Assembly (NCBI GenBank): GCA_965652145.1
Contig: CBFGTV010000080.1
Coordinates: 1 to 15,244, forward strand
From: CBFGTV01 sp965652145
Lineage (GTDB): Bacteria > Bacillota > Clostridia > Peptostreptococcales > Natronincolaceae
DNA length: 15,244 nucleotides
Reading direction: 5' to 3'
Both the position numbers and the translations under genes were made by a program. The notes beneath the pieces are model-generated. The model had not been told where the DNA came from and did no database searches. It worked only from the letters and a program-made list of their open reading frames with translations. Positions 1 to 6,811 of this stretch are shown here, piece by piece. How positions within the stretch are numbered: position 1 is the first letter of the stretch; each line of letters starts with the position of its first letter.

Positions 1-2070
1 TTTGAAGTGGCTGGAACGCCTTACAGTATAGATTTTACCGTCTGTGGGTTCTGGGACAGCGACCTAAACCTTCGGCCCTATGGAATTATGTATATTTCAG
101 ACCAACTGGCGGATAAGCTGCTGGCAGGTGTGAATCCGGCAGAAACACGTATGGGTGCAGGCTATTACGGCGTAACCAAATTGACCGCCAATATAGACGG
201 CAAGCTGTCGGAGCTTGGTGAGAATGTCGATACTATCCTGCTGGATACCGGAATTGATGCTGAGGCTGCGGGCGTTATCTTTAACGGTGCTTACGACGCA
301 ACAAATGCCGATGCTGAAATTATCGCAGCAATGGCCTTAATCATTGCTATTATATTGATAAGCGGCTACCTTCTTATTTACAATATTTTTTACATTTCAG
401 TTATGCGTGATGTAAGGTTTTATGGCTTGCTGAAAACCATTGGCACGACCCAAAAGCAGCTTGGACGTGTCGTCAATTTTCAGGCACTCTTACTTTGCGC
501 CATTGGCATCCCTGTGGGGCTCCTTTTGGGCTATCTGCTGGGCATTATGCTGATTCCCGTACTGCTTGGTTTTCTCGCAATCGACTATATGGCCGCACCT
601 CCCAATCCATGGATATTCCTGCTGGGAGCAGCCATCTCGCTGGTTACAGTGCTGGTCAGTTGCCACGGCCCCGCAAAAAAAGCCGGAAAGGTTAGTCCTG
701 TAGAGGCGGTACGTTTTACCAACGTTGCCGCTGCTCCCACCAAGAAGGCGAAGGCAGGAAACAGCGGAGCCAAAATACACCGTATGGCGTGGTCCAATGT
801 CTTTCGCAGCAGAAAAAAGGCGGTGCTTGTAATCACTTCCCTTTCTTTGGGGCTGATTCTGTTCAACACCTTTTATACCTACATCAACAGCTTTGATGTC
901 ATCAAGTTTCTGCAAGGGCGAATTAACGGCGATTTCCTCATTGCCGATACGGATTATTTCAATCATACCCACCTTTATGAAGCAAACCATACCTTAAGTA
1001 AAGATGTGCTGCTAGCTGTCGAGAAGCTTGACGGTGTGCAGGAGGTTGCCAAGGTCTATTATGAAAGCGGCTGGGCTCCCGTAGAAGGTAAAATTCGGGA
1101 CGGCTTAATCCATTACCTGCGCAAAGAATTAGAATCTGATGGAGCTCCACAGACCAAACAGGAAATTGAAAAAACCATTCAAGATGCACTGTCCCAATGG
1201 GATTATATAAACCCTCAGGTCTACGGCTTTGAAAGCTATTGGCTGGATAAACTGGAGGAAAACATGGTTGAAGGGACCTTTGACCGAGATAAATTTTTGT
1301 CTGGTGATTACCTGCTGCTGGGATTTGATGGAGAAGGTATGGTAAAGGTCGGAGATACCGTCATATTTTCTTTGGACGGTGAGGATGGCCAGAAACGCAG
1401 CTATAAGGTCATGGGGAGAGTAAATGCCAGCGCACTCTATTCTTTAAGCGTCCATTATCGCATAATGCCCAGTTTTTCCGTTTATCTGCCCTCTTCCGAA
1501 TTTGAAAGCCTTGAAAACCCCAATATTATGTCGGCTACGGTCATGGCAGATCAAGCTTACGTTGATAATCTTCAGACAGAGATCGGGGCACTCCTCGCAA
1601 ATAATCCCCAAGTGGACTTTCGCTCCCGTGCCGATTATATTGCCGAGATGAAAAGTGATAATCAGCAGTTCGCCCTCATTGGCTTTACACTATGCGCTGT
1701 GATTTTGCTGATCGGTATCTTGAATTTCGTTAACACCACCATGACCAACATTTTTTCCCGCAGACAGGAGCTTGCCATGCTCCAGAGCGTGGGCATGACC
1801 GCCAAGCAGGGCAAAAAGATGCTTGTATTGGAAAGCATATATTATATAGTCTTAGCCCTACTGGTCTTTGTAACGATGGGCTATGCAGTCAGCTACTTTG
1901 CCGTTAACACTGTAACACAGGGTAGCGCCGCATACACCTATCGATTCACCTTTGCGCCTCTTTTTATCTGCTTTCCATTATTGCTGCTATTGGCCTTTAT
2001 ATTACCAATTCGTATGTATAAAAGCATTTCAAGGGATAGCGTAGTAGAGCGGCTAAGGGAAAAAGAGTAG
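1..2070 (+). CDS. ABC transporter permease with two FtsX domains (5' end outside the window)
   Basis: Inner-membrane permease of the MacB/FtsX type, which works with a separate ATPase, probably encoded upstream of the window. The frame is open from base 1, so the GTG at 7 is probably an internal valine. Visible parts, numbered from base 1: extracytoplasmic remnant (1-105), first FtsX block with hydrophobic segments near 107-132, 157-182 and 197-220, a positively charged cytoplasmic stretch near 240-270 with the motif WSNVFRSRKKA, a further membrane segment at about 272-292, a large extracytoplasmic domain (about 295-550), and a C-terminal FtsX block with segments near 555-580, 602-628 and 645-672. 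The SRRQELAMLQSVGMT motif is typical of FtsX loops. G/C content and CTG-Leu use are higher than in the sporulation genes downstream, which suggests acquisition from another genome. The substrate cannot be told: peptide antibiotic sensing/export and lipid-linked processes are both possible. Confidence 0.9.
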   Translation, partial: FEVAGTPYSIDFTVCGFWDSDLNLRPYGIMYISDQLADKLLAGVNPAETRMGAGYYGVTKLTANIDGKLSELGENVDTILLDTGIDAEAAGVIFNGAYDATNADAEIIAAMALIIAIILISGYLLIYNIFYISVMRDVRFYGLLKTIGTTQKQLGRVVNFQALLLCAIGIPVGLLLGYLLGIMLIPVLLGFLAIDYMAAPPNPWIFLLGAAISLVTVLVSCHGPAKKAGKVSPVEAVRFTNVAAAPTKKAKAGNSGAKIHRMAWSNVFRSRKKAVLVITSLSLGLILFNTFYTYINSFDVIKFLQGRINGDFLIADTDYFNHTHLYEANHTLSKDVLLAVEKLDGVQEVAKVYYESGWAPVEGKIRDGLIHYLRKELESDGAPQTKQEIEKTIQDALSQWDYINPQVYGFESYWLDKLEENMVEGTFDRDKFLSGDYLLLGFDGEGMVKVGDTVIFSLDGEDGQKRSYKVMGRVNASALYSLSVHYRIMPSFSVYLPSSEFESLENPNIMSATVMADQAYVDNLQTEIGALLANNPQVDFRSRADYIAEMKSDNQQFALIGFTLCAVILLIGILNFVNTTMTNIFSRRQELAMLQSVGMTAKQGKKMLVLESIYYIVLALLVFVTMGYAVSYFAVNTVTQGSAAYTYRFTFAPLFICFPLLLLLAFILPIRMYKSISRDSVVERLREKE

Positions 2071-2105
2071 AGCAAGCAAATATTATGGCAATTGGAGTAG
2101 TTATT

Positions 2106-2408
2106 ATGCAAAAGTATAAAAAAATATCGAACATCCTGCTATGCATAGGTGGCATATCCGTTATTCTTGCTGTTGGGTTTCTATGCTATGCATTGGGGCA
2201 TCCAGAAGCTTCGTTTCCTTGGGGATTGGAAATTACTTACTTGATTTATGCAATGTACTTAATAACTAATTTTATTATATTTCTATCAGCCTTTGATTCC
2301 ATCGTTGCCCTCCAAGCTCGTCTATTTGGAGGGCATTTTTATGCGATCTTTGTATCTTCGTCAAGCAAAGTAAGCAATGAAATTAAAATAAGATTATTAT
2401 TCAAGTGA
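2106..2408 (+). CDS. Small hydrophobic protein, C-terminus runs through a terminator
   Basis: Unrecognised protein of 100 residues, not assigned a function. I chose ATG 2106 (MQKYKKISN) over the upstream ATG at 2085 because GGAG lies about 8 bases before it. A positive N-terminus precedes two membrane segments at about residues 9-33 and 42-62, with a short loop containing GHPEASFPWG between them. From about residue 68 the frame is encoded by the terminator hairpin at 2307-2340, and it ends 12 bases inside the 3' end of the convergent HD gene. I infer that the original protein was about 65-70 residues long and that its stop codon has been lost or frameshifted, so the tail is probably not functional. 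It follows the ABC permease by about 35 bases and could be its last operon member. Confidence 0.5.
   Translation: MQKYKKISNILLCIGGISVILAVGFLCYALGHPEASFPWGLEITYLIYAMYLITNFIIFLSAFDSIVALQARLFGGHFYAIFVSSSSKVSNEIKIRLLFK
2307..2340 (+). terminator. Rho-independent terminator after the ABC permease
   Basis: A perfect 9-bp stem, GCCCTCCAA (2307-2315) with TTGGAGGGC (2326-2334), closes a 10-base loop and is followed by ATTTTT. The T-run is only on the plus strand, so it ends plus-strand transcription from the permease and small ORF. It lies inside the open frame of that ORF. Confidence 0.75.
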
Positions 2409-3023
2409 TGCCAGTATTTTATCAAAATCCTTTCTCATTGAGTCTTTGGAATTCAAAGCCCTTCGTATTTCCTTCAGTCCCATCGTGTTTTCCTCAGTAT
2501 TAAGCCAAAGCTTTAAATAACCTCCTTCCCCATATTTTTTTAGAATATGCTCATAGATCCGCTGAAACTGCTGATCGGTGTCATATTCAGGATTGTGATG
2601 AAGCCCGTATTGAATAGACCTTAATAGAATGGTGTGATAATCGATATTGCGATCGGCCTCTGCCACAATTTTTCCATAGATACTTCTGGGTTCGTATTTG
2701 TTTGAAGCTCTATGATCTTCTACAGCTTCTTTCATAAGTAAAATCTCGTCTTGACTAAACCATTGGGTAAGATTTTCATCCATCGATAATATTAATCCTG
2801 AGTTTTTTTCATGGTCTTCCCGTCCCTTTTCAAGGCCAATATCATGATAAGCCGCAATCACATAGACAAGATTCCAATTGACGTCATAATCCTGGGCTAT
2901 TTCAAGACTTCTGTTGATTACTTTGTAGACATGACTTAAATTATGGGCTTTATCAAACTTTACATATTTAGGAATGATGTTATTTTCTACATATTCTTTA
3001 AGCTTCTCTTCAATGTGTGTCAT
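2397..3023 (-). CDS. HD-domain phosphohydrolase family protein
   Basis: Cytosolic 208-residue protein with the metal-binding HD signature: H27 and H31 in AHNLSHV, H60-D61 in YHDIG, H71, H104 in EDHRA, and D124 in AEADRNID. HD proteins of this size hydrolyse phosphate esters or nucleotides with divalent metal; the substrate here cannot be deduced. The ATG at 3023 is preceded by a strong AGGGGGA site about 6 bases away. The gene stands alone, with its own extended -10 promoter upstream, and converges on the small membrane ORF with a 12-base overlap. The length is normal for stand-alone HD proteins and no catalytic position appears to be missing. Confidence 0.85.
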   Translation of the reverse strand: MTHIEEKLKEYVENNIIPKYVKFDKAHNLSHVYKVINRSLEIAQDYDVNWNLVYVIAAYHDIGLEKGREDHEKNSGLILSMDENLTQWFSQDEILLMKEAVEDHRASNKYEPRSIYGKIVAEADRNIDYHTILLRSIQYGLHHNPEYDTDQQFQRIYEHILKKYGEGGYLKLWLNTEENTMGLKEIRRALNSKDSMRKDFDKILASLE

Positions 3024-3061
3024 TTCGTTTCCCCCTTATCTCTCCTACTGTTTAAAGGTTA

Positions 3062-3070
3062 ATTATATCA
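3062..3070 (-). promoter_or_regulatory. Extended -10 promoter of the HD gene
   Basis: On the minus strand TGATATAAT (3070 to 3062) is a perfect extended -10 of the vegetative sigma-A type, about 40 bases before the ATG. The -35 region (around TTTCTT) is poor, as often seen with extended -10 elements. Confidence 0.5.
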
Positions 3071-3184
3071 TTTGAAGTTCTTTTAAGAAACAGATTCATC
3101 CCGATGTTTTTGTTAAAGTTGGATTTAACTTACCTTTACTACCTTTTCTATGTGCATCATTTATTTTACTCAAGCTTTTATTCC

Positions 3185-3212
3185 TTGAACAATACCATTT
3201 TTCAAGTATAAT
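3185..3212 (+). promoter_or_regulatory. Sigma-A type promoter of the acetyltransferase gene
   Basis: TTGAAC (3185-3190) and TATAAT (3207-3212) are separated by 16 bases, a near-consensus vegetative promoter. The expected start is near 3219, about 35 bases before the ATG at 3254. Confidence 0.65.
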
Positions 3213-3253
3213 TTAATTAACAAAAAATCTTTTGAAAAAGGACGGCTGATAAT

Positions 3254-3682
3254 ATGAATTTAAGAAAATGTAAGGCTAACGAGCTGGATCAATTGGTGGA
3301 GCTATGGTATCAGGTTTCATTAAGGGCCCATGACTTTATACCGGCAGAATATTGGTATAATGCCAAAAAGGATATGATGGAAAAGTATATGCCTATGGCA
3401 GAGACCTATGTCCTGGACGAAGATGATGAAATTGTTGGTTTTGTTTCAATGGTAGATAATTATTTAGCGGCTATTTTTATATCATTGGAGTGGCAGGGAA
3501 AGGGGTGTGGCAAAAATCTATTGAACTATATCAAAGAAATCAGAGATGAGATAAGCTTAAAGGTATTTGTAAAAAATAAGAAAGCCTGTCAATTTTACTT
3601 AAAAAACGGCTTTCAAATAAAGGAGGAATTAGTAGATGAAGATTTAAATGAAGCAGAATATGTTATGGTTTGGAATAAGTAG
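3254..3682 (+). CDS. GNAT family N-acetyltransferase, YjaB-like
   Basis: Predicted cytosolic acetyl-CoA-dependent N-acetyltransferase of 142 residues, normal for a single GNAT domain. The CoA pyrophosphate-binding loop is Q81-G-K-G-C-G86, preceded by strand AAIFISLEW and followed later by the characteristic NKKACQFYLKNGF motif. The N-terminal pattern ELWYQVSLRAHDFIPAEYW resembles the start of E. coli YjaB (HDF followed by AEY), so this is probably the YjaB subgroup. The acceptor substrate is unknown. The start at ATG 3254 is supported by AAAAGGA upstream. The gene has its own sigma-A-like promoter and is followed directly by a G/C-rich hairpin, so it is monocistronic. Confidence 0.85.
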   Translation: MNLRKCKANELDQLVELWYQVSLRAHDFIPAEYWYNAKKDMMEKYMPMAETYVLDEDDEIVGFVSMVDNYLAAIFISLEWQGKGCGKNLLNYIKEIRDEISLKVFVKNKKACQFYLKNGFQIKEELVDEDLNEAEYVMVWNK

Positions 3683-3700
3683 CTGGGGCTGGGCCCCAGC
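3682..3700 (+). terminator. G/C-rich hairpin, weak terminator
   Basis: GCTGGGGC (3682-3689) pairs with GCCCCAGC (3693-3700) around a 3-base loop, starting at the last base of the acetyltransferase stop codon. The stem is strong but only a short T-run (GTTTC) follows, so termination is probable but not textbook. Confidence 0.45.
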
Positions 3701-3777
3701 CAGAGTTTCAAATGTAAAGTTATATATCCTATTCAATTTCTAGGTAATTCCTATATATCTTTTCCGCTAAGGTTAGT

Positions 3778-4452
3778 CTAATTAGCAACTATGGGATTAA
3801 TATTTAGCATTTTATCATCTGGAACCTGAATGTAACTCTTGGGGACCCTCCCTACAATTACCGTCTCTGCCAAAGGAACATAGGTGGTGACCTTGATATT
3901 GTTTGTACTAAAGGGTACAATTACCCTTACATCGGTTGTTACAATTAGAAATATACGGTGGCGTGTTTGATTAATACCCGATTGTTCAAATTCAGTTCCA
4001 AAATTTACATCTACCATCCCTAAGGGAGTAACAGTCAATTTGATTTTGGGGCCATATTGTGCTAATAATTGACTACCCAATGCATTTCCCAAGGGAATAC
4101 GATCAGAAGTAGTTCTGATCTGCTTTAAATGCTCTTGAATAGTTAATGCTACATCAGAGGCAATCTTATTCATATACATAGTATTAGCCTGCATCATAGT
4201 AATATTGCCTTCATGATCCTCCTTAATGGAAATCAAATCCTTATACTCTATCCCCTGTTCCAAAACAAAGCTCATCGCTTGATTAACGGCCCTTGTTGTT
4301 AGTTCCTGGGCCTTTAAATCCCCTATGGCCTGTACAGTTGGGGTAATTTCACGATCTATATATATAAAGCCAATGATTGAAGTACTCATTAAAAAGATAA
4401 ATATAAACAGTATCTTATATTTTAGTACCTGTTTCCTTCTCGTGATATACAA
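3778..4452 (-). CDS. yunB: Sporulation protein YunB
   Basis: Membrane-anchored sporulation protein of the YunB family; in B. subtilis the gene is expressed under sigma-E in the mother cell. The protein has a short basic N-terminus (TRRKQVLKYK), one membrane segment at about residues 12-33 and an extracytoplasmic domain. The early stretch DLKAQELTTRAVNQAM and the late LAETVIVGRVPKSY are conserved-looking family positions. I place the start at the TTG at 4452 (224 residues). The in-frame GTG at 4461 overlaps the G-run of the ribosome binding site AAGGGGG (4467-4461), whereas the TTG lies 8 bases after it. No neighbour is co-transcribed: the upstream minus-strand gene is a DUF1848 remnant. The precise biochemical role of YunB is not known to me. 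Confidence 0.8.
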   Translation of the reverse strand: MYITRRKQVLKYKILFIFIFLMSTSIIGFIYIDREITPTVQAIGDLKAQELTTRAVNQAMSFVLEQGIEYKDLISIKEDHEGNITMMQANTMYMNKIASDVALTIQEHLKQIRTTSDRIPLGNALGSQLLAQYGPKIKLTVTPLGMVDVNFGTEFEQSGINQTRHRIFLIVTTDVRVIVPFSTNNIKVTTYVPLAETVIVGRVPKSYIQVPDDKMLNINPIVAN

Positions 4453-4458
4453 GCAAAA

Positions 4459-4493
4459 CACCCCCTTGTATCAATATATGTTTGGGGGGGGTG
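4459..4493 (-). promoter_or_regulatory. Possible hairpin covering the yunB ribosome binding site
   Basis: On the minus strand CACCCCC (4493-4487) can pair with GGGGGTG (4465-4459), which includes the yunB Shine-Dalgarno G-run. The 5' arm is part of a run of eight Cs (4491-4484), so several registers are possible. This matters only if yunB transcription starts upstream of 4493, which I cannot establish. Confidence 0.35.
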
Positions 4494-4547
4494 AATTGTG
4501 TTTTATATTTATATATATATCGCTTAGCAAAGAATATAATCATTTAT

Positions 4548-4913
4548 TCAAACATCGATATTTGATGATCTACTAACGAAACCACTTTTACGATTCCTTA
4601 GAAACTCACCCTCCCTAATATACCCGTCACCTACCAGAATTGGAGCATCTTTATTGTGTTCCTTGATATTGGCTGTTACCTTAGCTTGATTAAAATTGGC
4701 GTAACAATAAAGACATTGATTCGTGCAGGTATTATATTGTCCTATGTCAACACTGGAAGCATAGCCGCAATGGAGCCTTTGGTTTGTATCCTTATTAACC
4801 AGTAGAGGAGCGCCAATTATTCTTCCTATCTGAGTTGCATCAATACACCGGCTGGGCTGTATACCCAAATGCTCCAGAGAAATTGCTTCAGAGCAGGACT
4901 TAAGGCAATCTTC
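4548..4913 (-). pseudogene. C-terminal remnant of a DUF1848 protein
   Basis: The frame is open from 4913, just after an in-frame TAA at 4914-4916, to the TGA at 4548-4550 (121 codons). No credible start and ribosome binding site are present at its beginning. The reading starts DCLKSCSEAISLEHLGI and continues with SRCID, then VDIGQYNTC and the cysteine cluster C-x3-C-x2-C (CTNQCLYC) followed by YANFN. This is the C-terminal third of DUF1848 proteins, which are usually about 300 residues and have a cysteine pattern like that of radical-SAM enzymes. The N-terminal two thirds are absent; the ABC-F gene ends 10 bases before the break. I infer a deletion that brought the ABC-F gene up against the remnant. 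The last 20 residues (around FLRNRKSGFVS) do not clearly match the family and may be out of register. Confidence 0.75.
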
Positions 4914-4925
4914 TTAGATAGAAAG

Positions 4926-6524
4926 CTATTTGAGAACAGCCCTTAGGGCTTTAATTTGATTTAATACTTTTTGGTATTCAAAATCTAAAGCCTGTAGCTC
5001 ATTGGGCTTCGGGCCCATACTAATTTTACCTATTAATTCACTCAATTGGGTTTCCAGTCGCATAAGCTCCATTTTTTTCTGCTGCTGATCCTCAGGGCAT
5101 TTTTTTCTAAGTCTTTCAAGGTATTGGGTATAATTTCCCTCGAAATAAGTTCCTATTCCCTTTTCAATCAGCAATAATTTTGTAGCAACACGATCAATCA
5201 ATCTACGGTCATGGGAGACAAACAATAGTGTTCCTCCATAATCAAGCATGACCTCCTCCAGGGCTTCCAGAGAATAAATGTCCAGATAGCTTCCCGGTTC
5301 ATCTAGTATTAAAAAATTAAATTCACTGCAAAAAAGCTTCGCAAGCTGTACCTTAACCCGTTCACCGCCGCTTAATACATTAACAGTTTTATAGACCTGA
5401 TCTCCCTTAAGAAGTAATCTGGCCAGTAAAATTCTAACATAGGTTTCAGGATAAACACTCTCCTCCATAACATTTTCCAATATGGAAGCATTTTCATTAA
5501 GGTTTTTTAAATTTTGATGAAAGTAGCCAATTTTTGCGCTAGGGGCAATATAAATTCCTTCATATCCCTGGGTGATCAAATTGATCAAAGTCGTTTTTCC
5601 ACAGCCATTATTACCCATCAATGCAACTTTATCACCATTTTTAACTAGCAGATTAATATTCTTTAATAGTATTTTATCTGGGTAGGAAAAGCTTATATCC
5701 TCCATTCTGATTATATATTTACTTTTTAGCATCTGCTCCTCCAAAAGATCCATTTTGCTCCTTTGGGGCGCTAAGGGCTTTTCTTTTACTTCAAGCTGTT
5801 GAATCCTTGATTCAATTGCCTTGGCCGTCTTTTCAATTTTAGTCTTTTTAGCATTCACTCCCCTCTTATGAAGCCTGGCCTCAGAATTACCCATACGCTT
5901 AGGGGTTTTTCTCATGGTCTTTGACTTTTGGCTTATTTGCTGCTTTACATCATATAAACGCTTTTTCTCTTTGATATAATCTTCATATTCCCTTTGGCTG
6001 CGGGCTAGGTCTGCCTCCTTTTGAAGAAGATATTGACTGTAATTTCCACTATACCCTTTAATCCCTCCCCCTTCAATTTCAATGATTTTGTTGCACAATT
6101 GATCTAAAAACCCTCTATCATGGGATATGACCACCAGCGCTCCGGTAAATTCTCCAAGGCGTTTTTCCAGCATCTCAATTCCTTTAAAATCTAAATTGCT
6201 GGTTGGTTCATCGGCTAAAAGAACAGCAGGCTGTTGCTTTAGGGCATGGTCGATTTTTATTCGGGTTTTTTCGCCGCCGCTTAATTGATCTTGATCAATA
6301 CTTGTGTCAAATTGGCGAATATAACCTATCTTTCCCAAAATTTTAATATCACCTTCATGATTTTGATCTTCACCGGCTAAAATATTCATTAGAGTTGTTT
6401 TGCCTGAACCATTCAATCCTACCATTCCAATACGATCGCCTTCATAGATGGTGAGGGAATCAATTTTAAAAAGCAGCCTGTCACCAATTTCCTTTTTTAT
6501 ATTCTTTGCATCTATTAAAAGCAT
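4926..6524 (-). CDS. ABC-F ribosomal protection protein (Vga/Lsa/CplR-like)
   Basis: Soluble twin-ATPase ABC-F protein of 532 residues without membrane segments. NBD1: Walker A GLNGSGKTT (36-44), signature LSGGE (81-85) and Walker B/D-loop LADEPTSNLD (103-112). The basic inter-domain linker is at about 165-270 and contains KRMGNSEARLHKRG. NBD2: Walker A GNNGCGKTT (304-312), LSGGE (384-388) and LDEPGSYLD (407-415). A coiled C-terminal extension covers about 465-532. The DEPTSNLD motif, the short first domain and the linker sequence match the clostridial resistance ABC-Fs, which bind the ribosomal E site and displace lincosamides, pleuromutilins or streptogramin A. The drug range here is inferred only. 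NBD2 has Gly411 where ABC-Fs usually have Thr after DEP. GGGAGG lies 7 bases before the ATG and is also the 3' arm of a leader terminator, so expression is probably drug-induced by attenuation. Confidence 0.85.
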   Translation of the reverse strand: MLLIDAKNIKKEIGDRLLFKIDSLTIYEGDRIGMVGLNGSGKTTLMNILAGEDQNHEGDIKILGKIGYIRQFDTSIDQDQLSGGEKTRIKIDHALKQQPAVLLADEPTSNLDFKGIEMLEKRLGEFTGALVVISHDRGFLDQLCNKIIEIEGGGIKGYSGNYSQYLLQKEADLARSQREYEDYIKEKKRLYDVKQQISQKSKTMRKTPKRMGNSEARLHKRGVNAKKTKIEKTAKAIESRIQQLEVKEKPLAPQRSKMDLLEEQMLKSKYIIRMEDISFSYPDKILLKNINLLVKNGDKVALMGNNGCGKTTLINLITQGYEGIYIAPSAKIGYFHQNLKNLNENASILENVMEESVYPETYVRILLARLLLKGDQVYKTVNVLSGGERVKVQLAKLFCSEFNFLILDEPGSYLDIYSLEALEEVMLDYGGTLLFVSHDRRLIDRVATKLLLIEKGIGTYFEGNYTQYLERLRKKCPEDQQQKKMELMRLETQLSELIGKISMGPKPNELQALDFEYQKVLNQIKALRAVLK

Positions 6525-6551
6525 AAAAAAACCTCCCTTTTTCTAGAGAGG
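6525..6551 (-). terminator. Leader terminator (attenuator) overlapping the ABC-F ribosome binding site
   Basis: On the minus strand CCTCTCT (6551-6545) pairs with AGGGAGG (6538-6532), one pair being G-U, around a 6-base loop, and is followed by seven Ts (6531-6525). The next base begins the ATG of the ABC-F gene. The 3' arm GGGAGG is the gene's Shine-Dalgarno sequence, so the folded hairpin would both stop transcription and hide the translation start. Confidence 0.7.
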
Positions 6552-6734
6552 ATAATTTGACATTGCCCTAAATATAGGTTTCTATTTTGGAAATTCCATA
6601 GAAATAACCTATATTGATAGATTAAACGACTGCTGCCGCGCAATCAAAAAAAGTTAATAAAAATTAAAAATAAATTTAATTTTATATTCAAGGCAACGCA
6701 AAAAGGCATAATTTATATGCTATCCTATCTAGAA
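6541..6734 (-). promoter_or_regulatory. Candidate antiterminator pairing in the ABC-F leader
   Basis: On the minus strand the 14-mer TTCTAGATAGGATA (6734-6721) is complementary at 13 of 14 positions to TATCCTCTCTAGAA (6554-6541). The latter contains the whole 5' arm and most of the loop of the attenuator. The two strands are 166 bases apart. This pairing and the terminator hairpin exclude each other. Confidence 0.6.
6571..6615 (-). other. Long hairpin in the middle of the ABC-F leader
   Basis: AATATAGGTT (6571-6580) pairs with AACCTATATT (6606-6615), and TCTAT (6581-6585) pairs with ATAGA (6598-6602) after a 3-base bulge. GGA and TCC can pair inside the loop. It lies between the two antiterminator strands and could bring them together. 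Neither side has a proper T-run, so it is not a terminator. Confidence 0.6.
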
Positions 6735-6798
6735 CTGTGTTATTGATTTTATAAAAACAGACCCAGTAATTAATAGGATTATTTTTGCATTGCTCCAA
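6688..6798 (-). CDS. Candidate leader peptide upstream of the ABC-F gene
   Basis: Possible 36-residue upstream ORF: TTG at 6798 lies 7 bases after AAAGG (6810-6806), and the TGA is at 6690-6688. The frame is also open to an ATG at 6813, which has no ribosome binding site and may lie in the -10 element. A separate three-codon frame, ATG-CAA-AAA-TAA (6790-6779), begins only 2 bases after GGAG. Any ribosome held here would cover or open the hairpin 6722-6779. The peptide (Met/Leu-EQCKNNPINYWVCF...) resembles nothing I recognise, and chance is a real possibility in AT-rich DNA. Confidence 0.25.
   Translation of the reverse strand: MEQCKNNPINYWVCFYKINNTVLDRIAYKLCLFALP
6722..6779 (-). promoter_or_regulatory. 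Upstream leader hairpin that can hold the antiterminator strand
   Basis: On the minus strand ATCCTAT (6779-6773) pairs with ATAGGAT (6728-6722). Inside, CTGG (6766-6763) pairs with CTAG (6732-6729) through one wobble, and CTGT (6760-6757) pairs with ACAG (6738-6735). The 3' side is the same strand that forms the antiterminator, so this is a natural third state. Its 5' arm starts 9 bases after a possible ATG at 6790. Confidence 0.5.
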
Positions 6799-6811
6799 CA
6801 CACAACCTTTC

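Noticed and set aside
490..1189. Several minus-strand open frames and one plus-strand frame inside the ABC permease
   Set aside because: They are antisense or shifted shadows of a clear FtsX permease, without ribosome binding sites or recognisable protein sequence.
4494..4547. Sigma-E promoter for yunB
   Set aside because: AT-rich stretches give several weak matches to the -35 and -10 patterns, none clearly better than chance, so I did not annotate one.
4325..4576. Plus-strand frame of 83 codons, with a G8 run inside it that could act as a ribosome binding site
   Set aside because: It is antisense to the yunB start, its ATG has no ribosome binding site, and the part after the G8 run reads only AT-rich residues.
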